The notes under the pieces are model-generated. The model worked only from the letters and a program-made list of their open reading frames with translations. It was not told the DNA's origin and did not search any database. Of a DNA stretch of 38,940 bases, positions 12,001 to 22,280 are shown in pieces. Source of the stretch: Jaapia argillacea MUCL 33604 (lineage: Eukaryota > Basidiomycota > Agaricomycetes > Jaapiales > Jaapiaceae). Each line of letters opens with the position of its first letter. The stretch's first letter is position 1. The position numbers were made by a program, and so were the translations under genes. Where the stretch lies: assembly GCA_000697665.1 (NCBI GenBank), contig KL197766.1:87077-126016 (forward strand), written 5' to 3'.

Positions 12001-13483
12001 TGTCGAGGTCATTGAAGCATTAGCACAACTCAACCAGGGGAAGGATGCGCGGGAGCAACAACAAGCCAGGCATAGGGCCTCCCAATACATGATTGAGGAA
12101 GGGAAGTTGTGGAGGGTGAACGGAGGTACAGGTACGAGAGCACGGTCACGAACAGAGTGTGTTACAAAGGTAGAGGCAGTGGAGTTGGCAAAGAAGCAGC
12201 ACTTAGAGGGAGGTCACTGGCACCGCGATGCCATTAAAATGGCACTCATTGATAAATTCCACAGTCCACGTCTCAACGAAATGATCATGGAAGGTATCAA
12301 GGACTGTCCGAAGTGCAAGAACTTCGGCGGAACGCACCTACATGCGCTGCTTAACCCAATTACAAGGCGTCACGCATTTGAACTGCTCGTTGGCGATTAC
12401 CTCTCACTCCCAGTTGGCAAAGGGGGTTACCACACACTCGGCGTCTACCTCGATTGCTACTTGCAAAATCTATGGGCTTTTAAATACAAGACTGCAGGTA
12501 GTGGCAAGACGACAGTCAGCGGTCTCTCGCAGATATTCGGTCCATTCATCGCCTCAGAGACCTTCATGACCAACGGTGGCAAGCACTTCAATAACGAAGA
12601 AGTCCGTGCATTTTGCAAGCAGTGGAACACAAACCACCACGTTGTCGCAGCCTATTCACTGTGGATCAATGGACTCTGTGAAGGTGCAAATAAACTTCTG
12701 CTCCATGTCTTAAAACGACTCTGCACGCCGGACCTCGGTGAGGATGAGGACAGCGAAGAAGGTTGGCAGAGTCTCCTGAAGAATTGGCCAGACCATTTGG
12801 ACGAGGTGGTCCACGCTCTTAATTCTCACATCCTTCCAGCATTGAAGTTCACTCTGAAGGAATTACTACTGGGCTTGGTAATCAACACACCACCAACTCC
12901 CCTCAAGGACAGTACCTCAGTCTTGAAGCTGGCGGATGTCAATGTACAGATGGCATATGTTGCTCAACAAAGGCTCGATGGTTACGAGGCTGCTGTCATG
13001 CATGCAGTGAAACAGAAGGCCAGGTTCGACAGGAGAGTTCTAAACTCGAGCAAGGGCGAGGTCACCTTCAGCAAAGGCCAACTGGTTCAAGTCTACTGTA
13101 GCGATCTTGACTACACCTTCAAAACGGAGTGGAAACTACTCCCAAAGTGGTCGGTACCAAGGAGGATCATGGAGTGACTAACAAATTCATACAGACTCTC
13201 AACTCTAGAAGGGGTTTCTCTTAACGGGGAATTCAATGCGCGACGACTGAGGGAGTTCACGCCAAGGGAGGGAACAAAGCTGGCTGAGGCACAGAGGGAG
13301 GTGGAGCGGAAGCTGAAGGAGGAGCAGAAGGAGGAAGAGGAGGAAGGGGAAGATCACAATGAAGATGAAGAGAGGAGGAATAGGAGGGAAGAGGAGGAGG
13401 AGGAGGAGGAGGAGGTAGCGGTGGAGAACGAGACGAGAAGCGAAGGGAGAGGGGTTGAGACCAGTGGTGTTGGATGTGAGTGA
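9029..13483 (+). pseudogene. pol: Gypsy pol, copy 2 (identical to copy 1)
   Basis: This is the same protein frame and lesions as copy 1, shifted by 6410 bp. TGA stops are at 10547, 10817, 11036, 11231, 11579, 11840 and 13175, and the end is at 13481-13483. FVDD of RT is at 10964-10975. The integrase triad lies at 12395 (Asp), 12572 (Asn for Asp) and 12680 (Glu). The Glu-rich tail has the same GAG run length as copy 1, which is notable because such runs change length quickly. This fits a very recent duplication or an assembly artefact. Confidence 0.92.
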
Positions 13484-13550
13484 GCTTATGGATGTGGAAT
13501 GAGGGAGGTTTCGGAGTGACAAGGACATTGCTTTTTTTGAAGGGGGCACA

Positions 13551-13733
13551 TGCAGCAGTGGATGCTGCACCCTAGGTTGAGAATGTGAGGGAGAAGTGGT
13601 ACATATAGGGGTCATTTCCCCTTTGGATTGGCTTAGTCAGCAGGTTGGAAGGATAGGACGAGCATGTATTCGTAGACACAATCATCATCATCTCCTGGCG
13701 ACTCTAGGTCTAGGGTCAGATCTGGCTATCCCA
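13551..13733 (+). repeat. Gypsy LTR 3 (3'-most), 183 bp
   Basis: It is identical to LTR 2. The sequence diverges from the other LTR downstream flanks exactly after CTATCCCA, which fixes the 3' LTR boundary at 13733. The next four bases are the CTGG duplication (13734-13737). From there to 14037 I see no gene or recognisable element. Confidence 0.9.
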
Positions 13734-14037
13734 CTGGTCCTAAAGAGGTAGAAGTTGGTTAGTAAATTCCCAGATACTGTCACCTAGTAGACATAGCAAT
13801 ATGCCCAACCAGATGTAGGTGAAAGTGGGCAGAGTGAAGCTAGACATATAACACAGAAGTGGCAGAGAGGGAGTGATGTAAAGTGAGAGCAAAAGATAGG
13901 AAGCTAGTAGACTTGGTGAAGCTTCACTGAGATAAGTTGCCAAGGTTACGGGAATGATAGTCTGGTGTGTGAGGGTCAATGATAACTGCTTTGGCAATAT
14001 CAGAATGCTTGGGGAGAACATTAGTTATAAGGGCTGT

Positions 14038-14232
14038 TCATAGAAGGTGAAACATGTAAGCTCTAGTCATAGAAGGTGAAGTGTGATAAGCTCTGGTCAA
14101 AGAAGGTGAAGAGGGTGAAGAACTGATCATAGAAGGTGAAATGGGATAAGCTCTGGTTGAAGAAGGTGAAGAGGGTGAAGCACTGGTTGTAGAAAGTGGA
14201 ACAGTATAAGCTCTGGTCATAGAAAGAGAAGT
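14038..14232. repeat. Minisatellite, about 6.5 units of 30 bp
   Basis: Units start at about 14038 (29 bp), 14067, 14097, 14127, 14157 and 14187, with a partial unit from 14217. The core is TCATAGAAGGTGAA, then a variable block, then AAGCTCTGG. Units alternate between two subtypes (GGGATAAGCTCTGG and GAGGGTGAAGAACTGA types). Thirty is a multiple of three and the minus strand is open across the array, giving ten-residue repeats with TRAY, but there is no supporting gene structure. It is not a CRISPR: units abut and there are no spacers. Confidence 0.8.
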
Positions 14233-15461
14233 CATTGCCTGAAGCGATCAAGGAGGATAACCAACAAAGGTCTCCTGCAAAGAGAGGCCAGGGACAGGTA
14301 ATGGTGAGTGATAAAACAGTAATAAATGATAAAATGTGCGTGCAAAGGTTTCAAGCAGATGTAAATTCACAAAGGTTGAGTGAGGAGACAAGAATCAAGC
14401 AGGAAGTCACCCCAAATAGCAGGTGAAGTCTGGGAAACTCAACTGGGGTCAAAAGCTATATCATTCCTGGAGCGAGCATGTAAGTATAAGTACAAAGAAA
14501 GCTCCAGTCCTGAAGGGCTGGCCAAGTCAATTCTATGAGAAAGGAGAGGCCAGAAGAAAATAGGCCAAAGCCAGAAATAGGAAAAGACAAATAAAACATT
14601 GGGAGCATTGGAGGGAAGTCAAGGAAAGAGCAGAAACATATGAGAAGATAAGGATTGGTGGTAAAATCATAAGTCTAGACATAGTGGTGGGGTAATGGCA
14701 GGTCAGCGAGTCAGGAGAGCACAGTATTGTTGAGCGATAATGGGGATCAGTGACAGGAGTGCATTGTGGAAGATATGGTGATCAAGGGATTGGGATACTT
14801 GTGAGGGAAGTCTGAAGGGACAAGGCATGGAGGTTCTTCAGGGAGGTCTAGGGTGTGTATTATGTTCCCAATAGAAGTGTTGTCAAATTGCTGAGATATA
14901 GAGATGAAGCATGAGTGAGGTTATGATGAATTGCTGAGGTTCTAATGTCTGCCACACATGTGTGTACTTGCCAAGGTTTTGATGAGTCGCCAAGGCTACA
15001 AGGAGTCACTGAGGATCCAATGTCCAAGTGTGTGGGTGTACTTTGCTGATGACTTGCTGAGAAATAACCTGTTGAGTTGTCAAGTTGTGTGCATGTGTGT
15101 ATGCTCAACCTCGCTGAGACATTGCCAAGATATCACTGAGACATTGCCGAGTTACGTGCATGTCTATACATCTGTCCTTGCCAAGTCCACTCTCCTTGAC
15201 TCCTGTACTCTCTCACTCTCAATCTTCTTTACCATATCTGTGGCTAGTCGACAGACAAGCCATACACCGGAACACTGATCCCTCCCATTCTTTGATTTCC
15301 ATTGAAGACAAACAACTACCCCTCACTTGGAACTTACACATCCCCAAGTACCCCACAATGGTACCTTGCCTGCCAAGAAGACTGCTGAAAACCCTCTGAA
15401 ATTGCTGTTGTTGCAAATCTATTGTAAAGGCCTCAGTAAAGCCAGACAATGAAATTGATTG
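14233..15461. other. No gene seen; degenerate repeat debris
   Basis: No domain or long frame is recognisable. Between about 14880 and 15180 short motifs recur loosely (TTGCTGAG, TTGCCAAG, CACTGAGGAT or CACTGAGACATTGCC), like an old tandem array. Around 15280-15330 there is a short stretch resembling 19236-19280 (TTTCCATTGAAGACAAACAA versus TTTCCAGTGAAGATGAACAA), so this part shares repeat material with the region downstream. Confidence 0.4.
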
Positions 15462-15774
15462 TCATATCTCCATTTTATCTCTGAGTTCCTCAGCTTCAAC
15501 ATCAGTGCTAGTCTTGCCTTCATATACAGTCTTGTATTCCTCTGGAACAAGGTCCTCAACAGTTTGGATCCAGTTAGCCTCCCAGCTCTGTTGATGGAAA
15601 TATTCCAGTTTGAGGCCAGGGTGAAGGACTGGAATTGTAGTTAGCAACAATCACTGAGACCATAACATAGTAAACAATGAACTCATTGCAATCTGGTAAA
15701 CATCAGAGGTCTGTCTTAGAATAATACCAGTTTATCATAGCCTTATCTAGCCACATTGCAGCCCGGATAGCAGG
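15462..15774 (-). pseudogene. hAT-family transposase fragment
   Basis: Reading the minus strand from 15774 gives PAIRAAMWLDKAMINWYYSK, then an SDVYQIAM-like stretch. After an intron-like gap comes VLHPGLKLEYFHQQSWEANW and a tail to 15462. This order is typical of the catalytic region of hAT transposases in basidiomycetes, which cut and paste DNA in the nucleus. The gap (about 15629-15684) has a branch-like GCTAAC and a TTCCAG acceptor; splicing there would restore the frame, but the donor no longer reads GT. A small deletion lies near 15712-15720. There is no BED finger or C-terminal dimerisation part and no terminal inverted repeat was found, so this is an isolated relic. Confidence 0.6.
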
Positions 15775-16342
15775 GTGATATTATTGTGTGGTTGATCAAG
15801 GATGGAGAAGTTCATTGATCTTGTAATAGTGAACTTAGTGTTGAGAATCACACCGCACTATGCCTATTTTCATTTTTCTTGTTATTCAACACCCCCATGG
15901 ATATCTGATCCCTCCATATATGGGATCATCAAGCACTACAATCATATTCCTCCTGAAAACAAGGGACGGGTTCACATCCCTTGACATCCCTCAGATACAT
16001 CCTCATTCTTGCACATCTGACCTCTAGTGCATTGTCCTCCACCTGCATCCAACCTTTGTCATTTGACTCCTTATCACATCAACACTCTACCTTCCAGTAC
16101 AACCCAGACCATGGACTACAGACCCCTATGTCTCTGACTCATAGATCAGACCATCAACTGTGGACTACAGACTCCAGACCCCTAACTACGGACTCCTATT
16201 TTTCTGACTCATTTCAACTCATGCTTACTACTGTCTTACTACTGTCTTAATCCTCACTATGGACTACAGACTGTGCTTCACCTTAGTATAAATACTGCCC
16301 TGTATTCGCTAGTATTCCCCATCTTGTTCACTTTGTCAATAT
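15775..16342. other. No gene; short GGACTACAGA repeats
   Basis: Three copies of TGGACTACAGAC-like sequence lie near 16112, 16161 and 16260, with CTACGGACTCC between them. A TATA-like AGTATAAATA near 16288 is followed by T-rich sequence leading into the LTR-like piece at 16343. This could be the U3 part of that LTR, but its 5' end could not be placed. Confidence 0.3.
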
Positions 16343-16517
16343 AGATCGTTATCTTTATTTGCATTGTCCCAACTTAATCCCTGTCTGATCATCTATCTGG
16401 AAACCTCTGATATTTTCCCATCCTCTTGTCGTTCTACTTCTGTGGCTGCAGCCTAGGTATTATCAGAGAAGTATCAAGTCTTCCATTATATACTTCGTTG
16501 AAGTAACGATCTTAACA
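16343..16517 (+). repeat. LTR 3' part, family D (plus orientation)
   Basis: It is homologous to the reverse complement of 21005-21172. Shared blocks include CCCTGTCTGATCATC, TCTGGAAACCTCTGATA, GCCTAGGTATTATCA and the end GAAGTAACGATCTTAACA. Both copies lose similarity exactly after TTAACA, which looks like a CA-ending LTR terminus. The 5' end of the element was not found. Confidence 0.5.
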
Positions 16518-17364
16518 CTTAGTTAGCTATGCTCAGCTGTAGAAGATAGAACTACTGGGATTGAGCTGTGCCTAATAGTGAACTTAGTCAGCCGTAGGAG
16601 ATAAAATATCTGAGGGAAAAGAGAAATGAAATAAATGACATGAATAGGCACAGAAATGCCCAAGTTACTATGGAAGAAAGGTGAGGGCACAAGTGTGCAT
16701 TGATACTATGAAGTCCATAAATCTCTAATATCTTGTCAGTCAATTATTGGGGGAAATCAATGAAAATGATTGAACAGAAATACTCACGTGTGGTGATATC
16801 AGTTGGAGTGATGAGTGAACATTGCTATGTAGAGTCCTTGAGTCATTAAAAAAATTGACTGCACATGGCAAACAGAGACAGAAGAGAGGGAGGGCTAGGG
16901 CTCTCAATGTTGAGCAGATCAAGGAGAAGGGGCAAACCAATGGGTCATCAAGTTGAGCTGTACAAGATGCTGGGAGGATTGTAATTGCAGACCTTGAACT
17001 TTGAGTTGGCATTGTGGACATTGAAACCAGGCAGTGTTCTCAGTGTGCACAGACTGGTAGTGCATGTGTTGCAGATTGATCTGTGTGAAGAATGGAGTAC
17101 CTGTATATACCCTGCCCTCTTTCACCAATTGATGTTGCTCTTCATCCTGCTCATGCAGCTTGTTCGGTCAACCTTACTGTCATTCTGTTGTGTGTAGCTG
17201 TTTCTGATTATGGAGGTTTCAATTTTGATTGTTGATGGCTTGAATTTTGCCTATTTCTGAATCTTCTTTAAGTTAAGACTGAGGTAGTATCATATTCATA
17301 ACAGCAAGTCATTGATCTGTGTCCAAATGAAGTGCTTACCCATTGAACACTGTGATACTGTTCA
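16518..17364. other. No gene recognised
   Basis: Open frames on both strands are short, overlap each other and show no domain. A loosely repeated motif, CTTAGTTAGCTATGCTCAGC versus CTTAGTCAGCC, occurs at 16518 and about 16585. At 17336-17370 there is a local inverted repeat (CCCATTGAACAC near 17339 and TGTTCAATGGG near 17360) that could form a small hairpin. Confidence 0.3.
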
Positions 17365-17856
17365 ATGGGTCCACAGTATATTAGAGTTTACAAAATGGCA
17401 AACCATACCCACACCCATACAACCTCATTGCAAGAAGCCATGGTTGAATCCATACCCCTGTCCAACCCTACCAGTAGAACAGCAGAAGTAGTAGGAAACA
17501 ATACAGTTCAACATTACAGATTTCTAGACAAAATTATATCAGATCAAGGACCCCAGTTCATATCAGCACTCCTTAAAACACTATTTGATCAATCTGAAAT
17601 CTACACTGCCCTCAGCACAAGTTTTCATCCAGCAATCAATGGAGGGAGGACAGAACAATGTGGGGAGTCCAATCTATCTACACACAGAATTATGCTGTTA
17701 TACCATTTCAACCATACCTCCATCAAATCAAGTATACAGTATCCCCTCTCCTCACATCTGTTTGAACTCACTAGGTTCATACAATTTTGGACTCTACATC
17801 CCATTCCCTCATGCCTGACAAGCACAGGACACTCAGTTCTATCAAACAAAACTTGA
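17365..17856 (+). pseudogene. Ty3/gypsy integrase core fragment
   Basis: Residues of about 42-99 in this frame carry HYRFLDKIISDQGPQFISAL, then FDQ, FHPAINGG and RTEQC. That is the second half of a Ty3-type integrase core, with the second catalytic Asp (SDQGPQF) and the Glu (TEQ) still present. Both ends of the frame lose the family pattern. The N-terminal zinc domain, first Asp, RT and RNase H are absent nearby. The fragment is of a different family from the tandem gypsy array. It may belong to the element whose LTR-like sequence with TATAAAA lies near 18628, about 900 bp downstream in the same orientation. Confidence 0.7.
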
Positions 17857-18647
17857 CCTTCAGTAATTTGCTTCCTCATCATCCTGAACTCAAAAATATG
17901 CAATCATTACAGGGCACACCCAATCCTCCTACCAAATTAATCATATCCTAGATGATATTGGAATATCCTGTCTGCTCTAACTCTAAGATTTGTCCAAAGA
18001 CCCGTTGTCCACCATTTCACCACCATGTCACTCAGTATTCGGAATTCCAATGATCCACAATTGGGACCATATTTAACCTGATGATAATATTCCAATGCAC
18101 CAGATGCCCACAATTCTAGGAGTCCAAAACATTGGAACCTGACTCAAAGCTCCTCCTTCACTATGACTTACAACCTTGCACACCTCCAGAACCTTGATAA
18201 TCTTATCAGAAAGCTCTTTGTCTCATTGTTCTGAGTTCTGATACACTGCCACAGCATTTTCTAATGGTCTGGTACTCAATGGTTTACAAGACACTTACCT
18301 CACTTGCCACCTCCTTCACTTCTTGACTTCTCAACCTCATGTCTGTGCTCTGGGACCAAGAAGACACTTGATTTGGGTTTCTGAGATTGACCACTATAGA
18401 TCCTGCTCCTTCCAAGGCTTCTGTGCCATTCCTCTTTTGGTCTGAAACTCCATTGCTAGGACTTCTCTTGCTTTGCAGGATACTCAGCATGTTTTACCTC
18501 AGTCACTTGAATTTTGAATTGTCCCCTTCTTTTGTTGTGCACTCTCTCACTCTTACCACCCTTAGGCTGTCCTGAATTCACTTCCCTTTGTCCTATCCTC
18601 TTTCATAGCTACCTCGTATATGCAGGTATAAAAACCTGTCTGTAGCT
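17857..18647 (+). other. Probable 3' end of a decayed Ty3 element; no intact gene
   Basis: This lies between the integrase fragment and the repeat copy B. A TATA-like GTATAAAAACC at about 18627 and GGAATAAAAAG at about 18652 look like the promoter and polyadenylation part of an LTR. No LTR 5' boundary, polypurine tract or target duplication could be placed. Short frames on both strands show no domain. Confidence 0.35.
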
Positions 18648-19228
18648 ACTGGAATAAAAAGAACTTTTCGTGATCTCCCACTTCTTGAGTTGCTCTTAGA
18701 TGTCATTCACCCTTATGCTCTTGTTCTAAAGCTTGAGTTTGTGTCACTGTCTAGTGTCCCCTTAGAATCTAACTGTCACAGACTTCAGACTTATTTGTTT
18801 TTGAGATTTCTGACTTTTTCTTCTTTCAACTTGTGTTGACATTTTCTGACCTTCACATTTATCCTGACCTTTTTTCAATCCAATTTGAATCTATTTTGTT
18901 CTGATTTGTGTTTCCCTTTTGTTTCTATTCCAATGTCTTAGCTTTAGTTTGTTTTGATTTTGATCTCTTTGTTGTCTATTGTTTTCATTACTTTCCATTA
19001 CACATCCTACAGTTAGTTTCATTGCATTGCATCCCTAGATTCCCAAGTATTCTGACCTAATTCCTGATATTTTGGACACATGGGCAAGTATTTGCCCTAG
19101 TGCATCGTCCCCTCATGACTACTCCTCCATAATCACCATGTTGAGTCAAGTTTCCCTTATGTTCCATTTATTGGACACATTCCTTCCAGACCTTACCAAG
19201 TCTGTCCCATACATTTACACATCCTAAA
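18648..19228 (+). repeat. Diverged dispersed repeat, copy B
   Basis: This is the partner of 1-591. Matching landmarks are GTGTCACTGTCTAGTGTCCC near 18743, TTTCTTCTTTCAACTTGTGT near 18817, ACAGTTAGTTTCATTG near 19009, and the stretch before 19140-19165 with GTTGAGTCAAGTTTCCCTT. Differences are spread along the whole length, so the copies are old. Bases 19229-19359 show no gene. Confidence 0.5.
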
Positions 19229-19359
19229 ACACCAAACCCTTCCATTCTTCAATTTCCAGTGAAGATGAACAACACACCCCTCAATAACCCAGCGCATCAC
19301 ATTGGTTCTATTGTTCACTTGATATTCTAACCTTTTGTTTCACACCCCAAATGAACCAC

Positions 19360-19655
19360 CTCAGAAATGTCTGAATATGTAGAAAATTCCTATTAGATTA
19401 CCCAATCCTGACCCTTGAAACATCTGAATTCATGATACAAGTTCTTCCTTGGTATCCCATCAAAAATACTTGATTCAAGGTTACAGAAATATTTCCTCAC
19501 ATCTTGAGGATTATATTCCAACATTTTACAGGTTTTCTTGACAAACACTAACCCATCTGATTACTAAATTCTGCTCTTACTAGTCTCTATATTATGGGAT
19601 TATGTTCTGCTTTAGCACAAACTACTGGAGTAGATGGTCCATCCTGTGTTCCATA
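19360..19655 (+). repeat. Inverted repeat partner of 21185-21530
   Basis: Blocks shared with the reverse complement of 21185-21530 are CAGAAATGTC, ATTCCTATT, GTTCTTCCTTGGTATCCCA, ATTTTACAGGTTTTC, AACCCATCTGATTA and GTAGATGGTCCATCCT. The similarity stops near 19655, just where the minus-strand copy runs on into the LTR piece ending at 21005. The two copies are therefore truncated differently. Confidence 0.55.
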
Positions 19656-20701
19656 CACAGACATCAAACTTTATTTGGCATCTTAACTTTCAAATATCTG
19701 GAGACACCTCTAGTGTTTATAATAAAAGAGGGCTTTCAGACAGTGCAAAAATTCAAAATTACACTGGCTTGGTCATGAGAGTACAGTACTTCACAAATAT
19801 CAAAAATTGTACCTGCCACTTGGTGGCCCACTCCCTGACTAGTATTGCAATAGATTGTCTAGGATATTTTGTAAACACTCCCCTTGATATTTGCTGGGAT
19901 AATTGCAATTATGCTACAGTGTCTGGTGACAGCCCATTGAGCCAAATTACCAGATAATAACAGTCAACCAACATTACAATAAGAGTGATTCTAACAAGCC
20001 AGCCAACATCGGCTGACATGGTATGGGCACCCAATATTCATTGGTCAGCCGACATTGCATTCATATCTGGTCAGCTGACCTTGATTGCTGTAGCTCAGAC
20101 AGGGGTTGGTAGTGTTGATAACGAGACAGCTGACATTGGCCAGCATCGAGCAGCTGGGTGATATTAAATCATCGCCCATGTGGGTGTCAATAGCAATATA
20201 GCACAGCAGTAGCTTCAGAAAGCAATTGCATACCAAGGATGCAAGATTTATATTGAGACTTATCATTCACAATGGGAGAGGTGCAGGAGGAGGTCATAAG
20301 ATAAGGAAGAGGTCCCATAACTGAGTGGGGTGGTCAATGACTCAAGCTGGAGGGTTGAGACCACAACTGTTTCCACCAAGCCATGCCACACAGTATGTGA
20401 GATTGTTTGCAGTATTTCCACGAAGACCAGCAGTGATGACTTTGCCTGGTATGTTGGGATTGACAAGATCAGATGCAACAACTTGGAATTCCTTGGGAAG
20501 TACATGGTTCTGCATGAACAAACATATTAGTGCACTGTGCAATATGTCAGATGAAAGATAAGACAAACAAACCTGGGTTGGATTGAGGACATGCTGGTCA
20601 AACATAGAACAAGCAATCTCATTGATCAAGCAGTGAACAAGTCTATGTTGTGGATAGACCAATCACAAGCACAAGTGGTCACAATAGAAGAGGTGGAGGA
20701 G
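19656..20701. other. No gene recognised; short degenerate CAGCTGACATTG motifs
   Basis: Between 19970 and 20150 about five degenerate copies of GTCAGCYGACATTG-like sequence occur (near 20002, 20046, 20071 and 20129). Open frames of 70-107 codons exist on both strands but share no domain with anything I know and overlap each other. This is likely repeat-derived. Confidence 0.3.
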
Positions 20702-20932
20702 GAGAACCACCAGGACTCTCAACAAAACAAGACCTTAGCCTCACAACCCTCTGGCCATGCCATACAGAAGTTACACTTGAGAGTTATACACTGGAGGTGG
20801 TTCGTACCTAGTAGACCATGAGAACCACCAGCACTCTCGACAAAACAAGACCTTGGCCTCACATCCCTCCAGCTATGCCATACAGAAGTTATGCCAGAGG
20901 GTTCACAATGGAGGTGGTTCATACCTCAACCA
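20702..20932. repeat. 118-bp tandem duplication, two diverged units
   Basis: Units start at 20702 and 20820 with GAGAACCACCAG, and both contain ACAAAACAAGACCTT, GCCATACAGAAGTTA and GGAGGTGGTTC. The second unit differs by scattered substitutions, so the duplication is not recent. No coding role is evident. Confidence 0.75.
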
Positions 20933-21004
20933 GAAAACCACCAGCTGGCATTTGATCATGCTGGGTGGCTTGAACTGACTTGAAATTGAACTGGATTGAA
21001 TGAT

Positions 21005-21172
21005 TGTTAAGATTGTTACTTCAATGAAGTATACAATGAAAGACTTTAATGCTTCTTTGATAATACCTAGGCTACAGCCCCAGAAGTAGAACAATGAGAG
21101 GATGGGAGACTATCAGAGGTTTCCAGACGGATGATCAGACAGGGATAAAGTTGAGACAATGTGAATAAAGGA
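21005..21172 (-). repeat. LTR 3' part, family D (minus orientation)
   Basis: Read on the minus strand this matches 16343-16517 and ends TTAACA at 21005. Upstream on that strand it continues into the sequence shared with 19360-19655. The minus-strand element is thus longer than either plus-strand piece. No target duplication could be placed. Confidence 0.5.
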
Positions 21173-21184
21173 TGGACCATCTAC

Positions 21185-21530
21185 TAGTAATCCAACCTGG
21201 AGTCAGTTGTATCTCAAAATATAGGGATTGGAAAGAATGAGATTGTTGATAATCAGATGGGTTGGTTTTTATCAGGAAAACCTGTAAAATGATCTTGAAT
21301 TGAGTATTTCAAGTACCAAATGTTGGTCAGAAGATGAAGTTGAGTATTTTGATGGGATACTGAGGAAGAACCCATATTGCAAGATCAAAGTATTGAGAGT
21401 CAGAGTCAAATGTAGTCCAAAGGTCAGAATCGAGTATTTTGGTGGGATACCAAGGAAGAACCCATGTTGAGGACTGGAAATTGTGTGATTCAATAGGAAT
21501 GTCCCAGATAATTTGACATTTCTTTCAGAA
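21185..21530 (-). repeat. Repeat-derived segment with internal 90-bp duplication
   Basis: This is the minus-strand copy of 19360-19655. Inside it GAGTATTTT followed by GGGATAC and GGAAGAACCCAT occurs at 21342 and 21432, a 90-bp period. A third, partial start lies near 21302. The minus strand is open through this part with two YGFFL(G/S)IP-like repeats, but the frame is short and unsupported. The rest, to 21800, shows no recognisable gene. Confidence 0.5.
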
Positions 21531-21800
21531 GTCATTCATTCAGGTTGTCGAATGGAAGATTGGGAGAATGCGAGAGATCGTAATGCTGAATAACTGACAG
21601 AGTGGATGTAGATATCCTGGTTGTGTGAGAGGTGGTTGTTGAAGATGATTGAAATGATTTGGTGGAAGAGGATTTTGTCTGGAGGTTTGAAATCTTTAAT
21701 CCTGATTTATGATGCTTCCGATATTCTTGTTGCATTTTGATCAAAATAGTATTTCCTTGAGCTTTCCTCCATGCTTGAATGTGAGGATCATTGGGATGAT

Positions 21801-22278
21801 TGTTACGATCCTGTATATCCGTTTCATTTTTTGTTATCTTATCTTATCTTGGACATCTTATCTTCTTCACTCCCATCTTATCTTGGCCCTATTCTATTTA
21901 TATCACATCATACTATTATTAACTTCACTTCTTGATCTGTACCTCATTCGGCAGGTTACCGATTCCCCAGACCTTCCACCTTATTCTCTACATTTCTATC
22001 ATGTTCTCTCCTATTCCTTGGGCGCTATTCTTAGTCCCTTCTATACCTTTCTACTACATTCTACCTCTCTGGCTCCCGTATATAAGGCGCTCTCGCCCTC
22101 CTGTATTCCTTAAGCTTGTCCACTTGAATAATACAGCTCTTTAGCCGTACCCTTCAACTGGTTTGCTCTCGTTCATCATCCTCTACAGCCTCAAGTTGTA
22201 GCCTGAGTACCAGTTGCTAAAGCACTCCTAGCACTTGGACAAGCTTTCACATATCCTACTCACCCTATGACACCAACA
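21801..22278 (+). repeat. LTR of second Ty3 family (5' LTR, family A)
   Basis: It is homologous along its length to the solo LTR at 25651-26173. Both start TGTT, carry CTTATCTTATCTTGGACAT-like repeats and a TATATAAGG box (near 22079 and 25970), share TTGTCCACTTGAA near the start of R, and end with AACA. The end is placed at 22278 by comparison with the solo LTR, with an error of a few bases. The bases before 21801 (GATGAT) do not match those after 22278, as expected for a 5' LTR of a longer element. Confidence 0.65.
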
Positions 22279-22280
22279 CA

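Larger units (their letters stand above)
731..13733 (+). mobile_element. Ty3/gypsy retrotransposon in tandem: LTR-interior-LTR-interior-LTR
   Basis: Two interiors share three 183-bp LTRs (731-913, 7141-7323, 13551-13733). The repeat period is exactly 6410 bp. Every row I compared between the two interiors is identical, including all ten premature stops. One CTGG duplication flanks the whole array. The order gag, protease-like, RT, RNase H, integrase is that of Ty3/gypsy (Metaviridae-type) elements. No chromodomain is visible after the integrase; the tail is rich in Glu and Arg. The simplest history is one old insertion that decayed and was then duplicated by unequal exchange between LTRs. An assembly duplication would look similar. 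Neither copy can encode intact proteins. Confidence 0.9.

Noticed and set aside
14038-14232. CRISPR-like array
   Set aside because: The 30-bp units abut without spacers and the rest of the window is eukaryotic retrotransposon sequence.
14860-15108. Overlapping frames on both strands in the 14.9-15.4 kb debris
   Set aside because: They are short, mutually antisense, without domain, and built from degenerate repeats.
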